Shown here one piece after another: positions 59,107 through 64,000 of a stretch of DNA of 64,000 nt. The stretch spans positions 1 to 64,000 of the forward strand of contig DASZOL010000112.1 of assembly GCA_035550795.1 (NCBI GenBank). The letters run 5' to 3'. Position numbers and translations under genes: made by a program. How positions within the stretch are numbered: position 1 is the stretch's first letter; every line of letters starts with the position of its first letter. Source of the DNA: DASRDR01 sp035550795 (GTDB lineage Bacteria > Methylomirabilota > Methylomirabilia > Rokubacteriales > DASRDR01). The notes beneath the pieces were generated by a model. The model saw only the letters and a program-made list of their open reading frames with translations, had not been told where the DNA came from and did not search any database.

Positions 59107-60531
59107 GTGGTCATGGGCGAGCTGCCTCGCGAGGCCGACCTCGTCGTGCTGGGCGGCGGTCCCGGCGGCTACGCCGCCGCCTTCCGCGCGGCCGATCTCG
59201 GGCTCGACACCGTGCTGGTCGAGGCGCGCGGCGCGCTCGGCGGGGAATGCCTCCACGTCGGCTGCATCCCGTCCAAGGCGCTCCTCGGGATCGCCGCCCT
59301 GGTGCACCACGCGGCCGCGGCGGCCGATGCGGGAGTCGCCTTCGGGCCGGCCCGCATCGACTCCGCGAAGCTGCGGGCCTGGACCCAGCGCTCCATCGAC
59401 CGCCTCGCCCAAGGCCTCGCCGGGCTCGCTAAGGCGCGCGGCGTCGAGGTGGCCACGGGTCACGGGCGGTTCGAGGGCGACGGCTCGATCCGCGTGGCGC
59501 GGGAGGACGCCCCGCCCGCGACGCTTCACTTCAAGCACGCGATCGTCGCCACGGGATCAAGGCCCGCGCCCCTCCCCGGTCTCGAGGTCGGGCCACGGGT
59601 GTGGGACTCGTCGGCGGCGCTGGCGCTGCCGTCGACCCCGGCCCGGCTCCTGGTCGTGGGCGGCGGCTACATCGGACTCGAGCTCGGAAGCGTCTACGCG
59701 GCACTCGGAGCGGAGGTCACGGTCGTCGAGCTGCTCGACGGGCTTCTTCCGGGAGTGGATCGGGACCTGGTGGCGCCGCTCGCCCGCCGGCTCGGGAAGC
59801 AGTTCAAGCAGATCCTGCTCGGAACCAAGCTGACGGGGATGCGCGACGCGGGCGGCGCGGTGACCGTCGATCTCAGCGGCGACGGGGCGCCGAACCAGCT
59901 CGAGGTGGACCAGCTCCTGGTCGCGGTCGGGCGTCGCCCCCTCACGGATGACCTCGGTCTCGAGCACACCCGCGCGGCGCGCGACGCGCGGGGCTTTGTC
60001 ACGGTGGACGCTCAGCGGCGCACCGCGGACCCCCGGGTCCTTGCCATCGGGGATGTCGCGGGCGAGCCGATGCTCGCCCACAAGGCCATCGCGGAAGGGC
60101 TGGTCGCCGCGGAAGTGGCGGCTGGCCGCCCCGCCGCCTTCGAGCCCCTCGCGGTTCCCGCGGTCGTGTTCACCGACCCGGAGGTGGCCTGGTGCGGGCT
60201 GACGGAGGCCGACGCCCGCGCCCGCGGCGTGGAAGCGCGCGCGGTGAAGGTCCCGTGGAGCGCCTCGGGGCGCGCGGTGGCCATGGGACGGACCGACGGG
60301 CTCACGAAGCTCGTCTTCGAGGTCGCCTCCGGCCGTTTGCTCGGCGTGGGCCTGGTCGGCCCGCACGCGGGCGACCTCCTCGCCGAGGGCGTGCTGGCCG
60401 TCGAGATGGGCGCCGTGGCCGAGGACCTGGCCGGCGCGATCCACACCCACCCGACGCTCTCCGAGACGCTGGGCGAAGCGGCCGAGCTCTTCCTCGGTCG
60501 CCCGGTCCACCTTCCACCGCCGCGCGGCTGA
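59107..60531 (+). CDS. lpdA: Dihydrolipoamide dehydrogenase (E3)
   Basis: 474 aa FAD flavoenzyme that reoxidises the lipoyl arm with NAD. N-terminal 'VVLGGGPGGYAAAFRAADLGL' FAD site; redox disulfide C48-L-H-V-G-C53 in 'GGECLHVGCIPSKALL'; NAD loop 'VVGGGYIGLELGSVYAALGAEVTVVE'; 'LAIGDVAGEPMLAHKAIAEG'; interface 'HTHPTLSETLGEAA' with the catalytic His-Glu pair. GTG 59107 after GGGAGGG is preferred (ATG 59113 is possible). Last gene of the complex operon. Confidence 0.96.
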   Translation: MVMGELPREADLVVLGGGPGGYAAAFRAADLGLDTVLVEARGALGGECLHVGCIPSKALLGIAALVHHAAAAADAGVAFGPARIDSAKLRAWTQRSIDRLAQGLAGLAKARGVEVATGHGRFEGDGSIRVAREDAPPATLHFKHAIVATGSRPAPLPGLEVGPRVWDSSAALALPSTPARLLVVGGGYIGLELGSVYAALGAEVTVVELLDGLLPGVDRDLVAPLARRLGKQFKQILLGTKLTGMRDAGGAVTVDLSGDGAPNQLEVDQLLVAVGRRPLTDDLGLEHTRAARDARGFVTVDAQRRTADPRVLAIGDVAGEPMLAHKAIAEGLVAAEVAAGRPAAFEPLAVPAVVFTDPEVAWCGLTEADARARGVEARAVKVPWSASGRAVAMGRTDGLTKLVFEVASGRLLGVGLVGPHAGDLLAEGVLAVEMGAVAEDLAGAIHTHPTLSETLGEAAELFLGRPVHLPPPRG

Positions 60532-60598
60532 CCGCCGGCCGCGTCCGACCAAGGCCGGGCCCCGCGCTCGCGATCCCGCCGGCCGTGCGCCCAGGCTG

Positions 60599-61855
60599 AT
60601 GCCTCGCCCCGTTCTCGTCGCCGTGCTGGGGGCGCTGACAGTGGCGCTCGACTCCGCCGTCAACATCGCCTTCCCCGCGATCTCGGCGGCCTTCGGCGTG
60701 CCGGCGACGTCGATCCAGTGGGTGGTCCTCACCTACATGGTCACCTTCGCGGTGGCCCTGATTCCGGCGGGGCGGCTGGCTGACCGGGTTGGCCACGCGC
60801 GCACTTTCCAGGGAGGGCTCGCGCTCACCGGCACGGCGCACCTGCTGTGCGGGCTCGCCCCCGCGTGGGCGTGGCTGCTCGGCGCACGGGGCGCGCAGGG
60901 GCTGGGAGCCGCGCTCGTGATGGCGAGCGCCCCGGCCCTGATCACGCTGTCCACCGATCCCGGTCGACGCGGCCAGGCGCTTGGCCGCTTCGGCCTAGCC
61001 ACGAGCCTCGGCATGGTGGCCGGGCCCCTCGCGGGCGGTGTGCTCGTGGGAGCCCTCGGCTGGCCGGCCGTGTACCTGGGGCGGCTGCCGCTCGTGGCGC
61101 TCGCCCTCGGGCTCAGCCGGGGCCTTCCGGGCGCGAGCGGACTGCGCGGGCCCGTCCTCGCCGAGTCCGGCGTGCCTTCTCGGGCGGCCGGTGCGACGAG
61201 CGTGCCGCCGGCGGCGGGAGGCCGCGCGGCTGTCGCTGACTTCCGGACCTTCGTGGTCGCGAACTTGGCGAACCTCCTCGCGAACGCAGCGCTCTTTGCC
61301 GTCTGGCTCCTCATGCCCTACTACCTGCTCGACCGGCGAGGCTTCCCGCCGGGCCTGGGGGGACTCCTCTTCACGACCGGGCCGCTTGCCTGGTCGTGCG
61401 CGGCGCCGGTCGGGGGGCGTCTGGCCGACCGGGGCGCCGTGCGCGGGCTGGCGCCGCTGGCGCTGGCCGTGCAGGGCGCGGGGCTCTGGCTGACGGGGCG
61501 CCTCGATGACGCCGCGAGTCCAGCGCGCATCGTGACTGCCCTCGGGATCGGCGGCTTCGGCTACGGCCTCTTCGTCGTCGCCAACATGCACTACGTCATG
61601 GGCGCCCTTCCCACCGCGCGCCAGGGCGTGGCCGGCAGTCTGGTCGCGCTCATGCGGACGGGGGGGATCGTCGTGGGGGCGAACGTGACGACCGCCGTCT
61701 ACGCGGCGCGCCTCGCCTCGCACGCGGCCCTCGGGCCGGGGGCCGAGCCAGCGGCCTTCGCCGACGCCTTCGGCGTGGCGGGGGCGATCGCGGCCGTCGC
61801 GGCGGTCCTGAGCGTGGTGCCGCGCCGCGCGCGCCGCGCCTCCTCGACGCCTTGA
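60599..61855 (+). CDS. MFS transporter, drug-efflux (DHA2-like) type
   Basis: 418 aa, about twelve to fourteen helices. The proton-antiporter motif A region reads 'PAGRLADRVGHARTFQGGL' and motif C-like 'ATSLGMVAGPLAGGVLVGALGWPAVYLGRLPL' follows helix 5, both typical of DHA drug/H+ antiporters ('G..lGP..GG.l....W.w.F..n.P'). The initial 'LGALTVALDSAVNIAFPAISAAFGV' matches the DHA2 'lD.tivn.alP.i' start. ATG 60599, 67 bp after E3. Substrate unknown. Confidence 0.85.
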   Translation: MPRPVLVAVLGALTVALDSAVNIAFPAISAAFGVPATSIQWVVLTYMVTFAVALIPAGRLADRVGHARTFQGGLALTGTAHLLCGLAPAWAWLLGARGAQGLGAALVMASAPALITLSTDPGRRGQALGRFGLATSLGMVAGPLAGGVLVGALGWPAVYLGRLPLVALALGLSRGLPGASGLRGPVLAESGVPSRAAGATSVPPAAGGRAAVADFRTFVVANLANLLANAALFAVWLLMPYYLLDRRGFPPGLGGLLFTTGPLAWSCAAPVGGRLADRGAVRGLAPLALAVQGAGLWLTGRLDDAASPARIVTALGIGGFGYGLFVVANMHYVMGALPTARQGVAGSLVALMRTGGIVVGANVTTAVYAARLASHAALGPGAEPAAFADAFGVAGAIAAVAAVLSVVPRRARRASSTP

Positions 61856-61928
61856 CAGCATCCGCGCGGTCGTTGTATAGGGCGTCGGGCCGGAGTCGAC
61901 GGCGCGCTGCCGCGGCCCCCGCCAACCC

Positions 61929-62507
61929 ATGACGCGCGTACCCGAGCCGTCTCGAGATCAGCTGGACCCGGAGGTTCGGGCACTCTACGACCGCATCGCC
62001 CAGACCCGCGGCGCCACGCGCGGTCCGTACGTCGTGCTGCTGCACCACCCGGTCCTGTGCGAGCGCGTCGCGGCGCTCGGCGAGCTGCTCCGCTTTCACT
62101 CGGGGCTGCCGGGGGCGGATCGCGAGCTCGCGATCCTCGCCGCCGGCCGCGAGGCCGAGGCTCCCTACGAGTGGGTCGCCCACGAGCCGGTCGCCCTGCG
62201 GGAGGGCACCCGCCCCGAGGCCATCGCGGCCGTGCGCGATCGCCGGCCGACCCGGGGGCTCCGGCCCCGGGAAGCCCTCATCGTCGACACCGTGCGCGCG
62301 ATCTACCGGGCCCGCCGACTCACCGCGGAGGAGTTCGCGCGCGCCGAGACGGAGCTCGGCCGCCAGGGGCTCGTCGAGCTCGTGACGCTGGCGGGCTACT
62401 ACGGGATGATCGCGGCGATCCTCAACGCCTTTGACGTGGACCTGCCGCCGGGCGCGGACCCGCCGTCCTGGGGTCGGACGAGCGGCGCGGACCCGCCTTC
62501 GCCGTAG
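61929..62507 (+). CDS. Carboxymuconolactone decarboxylase/AhpD-like protein
   Basis: 192 aa helical protein. The CMD fold is indicated by 'GPYVVLLHHPVLCERVAALGELLRFHSGLPGADRELAILAAGREAEAPYEWVAHEPVAL' and 'LIVDTVRAIYRARRLTAEEFARAETELGRQGLVELVTLAGYYGMIAAILNAF', a pattern common in actinobacterial CMD proteins. The AhpD redox C-x-x-C is absent, so peroxidase activity is unlikely; a general-base His ('EWVAHE') is kept. Role unknown. Confidence 0.82.
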   Translation: MTRVPEPSRDQLDPEVRALYDRIAQTRGATRGPYVVLLHHPVLCERVAALGELLRFHSGLPGADRELAILAAGREAEAPYEWVAHEPVALREGTRPEAIAAVRDRRPTRGLRPREALIVDTVRAIYRARRLTAEEFARAETELGRQGLVELVTLAGYYGMIAAILNAFDVDLPPGADPPSWGRTSGADPPSP

Positions 62508-62677
62508 GGCGTCACGCGCGTCAGTCCCACCGCCCAGGGCACGGAACGGCGTGCCCGGGGGGGAGCGACTGCCGTCCGCGGATCCGGGACCGCGTCCGCC
62601 GGATATCCTGAGCCAATGGATCACGACCGAGCCGCCGCGCGCCCTTGCAGCCGCGCGGGGCTGTCGGTGCCGGCGTA

Positions 62678-63379
62678 GTGGCGACGTTCGGGCTCGTCCA
62701 CGGCGCCGGGCACGGCGCGTGGTGCTGGGAGCACCTGATCCCGGCCCTTCAGGCGCTCGGGCACCGGGCCTGGGCCGTGGACCTTCCCTGTGAGGACCCC
62801 GAGGCTGGCTGCCTCCGCTACGCAGAGGCGGTGGACCGCGCGCTTCCGGCCGCGGACGACCTCCTGCTCGTCGGCCACTCGCTCGGGGGGCTCACGATTC
62901 CGCTCGTCGCGGCCCGGCGGTCCGTCCGGACGCTCGTCTTCCTCTGCGCCCTCGTGCCCCTCTTCGGACGGAGCCTGCTCGACCAGGTCGCGGCCGAGCC
63001 CGGCATCTATGATTCCGTCCAGCGCGGACACCCTGGGCGCATCACCGACCCCGATGGCGCCACGTGGCTCCGGGACGAGGGCACGGCCCGCGACATCTTC
63101 TACCACGATTGCGCCCCCGACGACGTCCGGCGGGCGTTCGCCCGGCTCAAGCGTCAGGCGGCCGCGCCGCGGCGCGAGGCGTGCCCACTGTCGGCCTGGC
63201 CGCCGGGCGAGCGCGCATACATCCTCTGCCGAGAAGACCGTGCCATCTCGCCGGCCTGGTCGCGCCGGGTGGCAGGTGAGCGCCTCGGCGTCGAGCCGAT
63301 CGAGCTCGGCGGAAGCCATTCCCCGTTCATCGCTCAGCCCACCGTCCTGGCCGCGGTGCTCGATCGCCTGGCGCGGTGA
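62678..63379 (+). CDS. Alpha/beta hydrolase
   Basis: 233 aa from GTG 62678; TTG 62645 would add 11 residues before the first strand. 'FGLVHGAGHGAWCWEHLIPAL' is the oxyanion-hole region (H-G), S68 in 'LVGHSLGG' the nucleophile, Asp in 'ILCREDRAIS' and His in 'GGSHSPFIAQP' complete the triad. It resembles the salicylate/methyl-ester esterase (MES)-like and hydroxynitrile lyase group. Substrate unknown. Confidence 0.87.
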   Translation: MATFGLVHGAGHGAWCWEHLIPALQALGHRAWAVDLPCEDPEAGCLRYAEAVDRALPAADDLLLVGHSLGGLTIPLVAARRSVRTLVFLCALVPLFGRSLLDQVAAEPGIYDSVQRGHPGRITDPDGATWLRDEGTARDIFYHDCAPDDVRRAFARLKRQAAAPRREACPLSAWPPGERAYILCREDRAISPAWSRRVAGERLGVEPIELGGSHSPFIAQPTVLAAVLDRLAR

Positions 63380-63485
63380 GCCGCCGCGCGACCGCCGCCG
63401 CCCCGTGACCCCACGATGCTAAGATGCTCGCGCTCGGCCCCGCGGGCGGACGTGGTTCAAGACCTCTGCGACCGGAGGCGTGCGC

Positions 63486-64000
63486 ATGACGTCCAATGAG
63501 CTCTGCTGGCTGTCCGCCACCGACCTGGCGGCCCTCATTCGCCGCCGGAAGGTCTCGCCCGTCGAGGTCATCGAGGATGTGCTGGCCCGGATCGAGCGCC
63601 TGAATCCCCAGATCAACGCGTACGTCACGGTCACCGCCGACCGGGCGCGGCGCGCGGCGCGCGCGGCAGAGCGCGCACTCGGGCGCCGGCGGGCGGCGCT
63701 CGGACCGCTCCACGGGGTCCCGTTCTCGGTGAAGGACCTCGTCATCACCAAGGGCGTCCGGACGACGTTCGGCACGCCGCTGTTCGCCGATAACGTTCCG
63801 ACCGAAGACGCTCCCATGGTCGCGCGGCTTCACGCGGCCGGTGCCATCATGGTCGGCAAGACCAACACGCCCACGCTCGGATGGCTGGGCGCGACCCACA
63901 ACCTGCTGTTCGGCGAGACGCGGAACCCCTGGCGGCTGGATCGGACTCCGGGCGGCTCGAGCGGCGGCGCCTCCGCGGCGGTGGCGGCCGGTCTGGCGCC
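63486..64000 (+). CDS. Amidase signature family enzyme (3' truncated by the window)
   Basis: The frame opens at ATG 63486 and runs off the end (171 complete codons seen). 'ELCWLSATDLAALIRRRKVSPVEV' and 'NPQINAYVTV' are the N-terminal amidase blocks; 'GPLHGVPFSVKDLV' has catalytic K83; 'GKTNTPTLGWLG' and the Gly/Ser signature G-G-S-S-G-G (156-161) carry the cis-Ser and nucleophile region. It hydrolyses amides, possibly including GatA-like or aryl-acyl amidase substrates; the class is sure, the substrate is not. Confidence 0.93.
   Translation, partial: MTSNELCWLSATDLAALIRRRKVSPVEVIEDVLARIERLNPQINAYVTVTADRARRAARAAERALGRRRAALGPLHGVPFSVKDLVITKGVRTTFGTPLFADNVPTEDAPMVARLHAAGAIMVGKTNTPTLGWLGATHNLLFGETRNPWRLDRTPGGSSGGASAAVAAGLA

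Overview
The window is dense, very GC-rich bacterial chromosome with short intergenic gaps, many GTG/TTG starts and stop/start overlaps. There are no tRNA, rRNA, CRISPR, phage or insertion-sequence genes. A caa3-type oxidase with fused subunits I and III, a SorAB-like sulfite dehydrogenase, many oligopeptide/amino-acid ABC transporter parts and a scatter of amidohydrolase/cyclase/enolase-superfamily enzymes suggest a free-living aerobic soil or subsurface heterotroph. Candidatus Rokubacteria/Methylomirabilota or a deltaproteobacterium-like lineage fits best, but this is inference from gene content only.

Layout. 0-2.1 kb: tail of an oligopeptide ABC operon (permease C, ATPases D and F). 2.6-7 kb: Hsp20, DUF488, a GT39-like glycosyltransferase, a YtkA-like/CopC fusion and a cold-shock gene with a structured leader. 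7-12.7 kb: cupin, class III aminotransferase, spermidine-synthase-like membrane protein, holin-like protein, metallo-hydrolase. 12.8-16.6 kb: DUF1499, SorA-like sulfite oxidase, c-type cytochrome, DUF6062, BtpA, mostly with overlapping ends. 16.7-18.9 kb: Gfo/Idh/MocA oxidoreductase and RNase D. 19-24.6 kb: cytochrome oxidase operon (ctaC, fused ctaD-E, ctaF, ctaG) plus an internally duplicated membrane protein. 25-30.6 kb: methyltransferase, polar amino-acid ABC transporter, amidohydrolase, SDR. 30.7-37.5 kb: the signalling module described below. 37.5-47.3 kb: EttA, Fpg without zinc finger, MFS, cyclase, oxidoreductase, D-threonine aldolase-like enzyme, enolase-superfamily enzyme and two pseudogenes. 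47.4-51 kb: peptide ABC operon without ATPases. 51-55.5 kb: BT1-like transporter, RidA, LLM oxidoreductase and small membrane proteins. 55.6-60.5 kb: complete 2-oxoacid dehydrogenase operon (E1a, E1b, E2, E3). 60.6-64 kb: MFS, carboxymuconolactone decarboxylase-like protein, alpha/beta hydrolase, truncated amidase.

The most striking region is 31.4-37.5 kb. An NtrC-type sigma-54 activator is followed by a 282-bp regulatory gap. The gap carries three copies of TGCAC-N8-GTGCA (centres 21 and 84 bp apart, i.e. 2 and 8 helical turns), an exact match to the IHF consensus and a good -24/-12 promoter. Behind the promoter lie two tandem 46-residue exported or membrane-anchored peptides. Their last 105 bp before the final stop base are identical at DNA level, although their N-termini differ, and both end in Cys-Asp-Gly5-Trp. 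An oligopeptide-binding protein without permease, a membrane histidine kinase and a single-domain response regulator follow in the same direction. I read this as a candidate undescribed sigma-54-controlled secreted-peptide and two-component signalling system.
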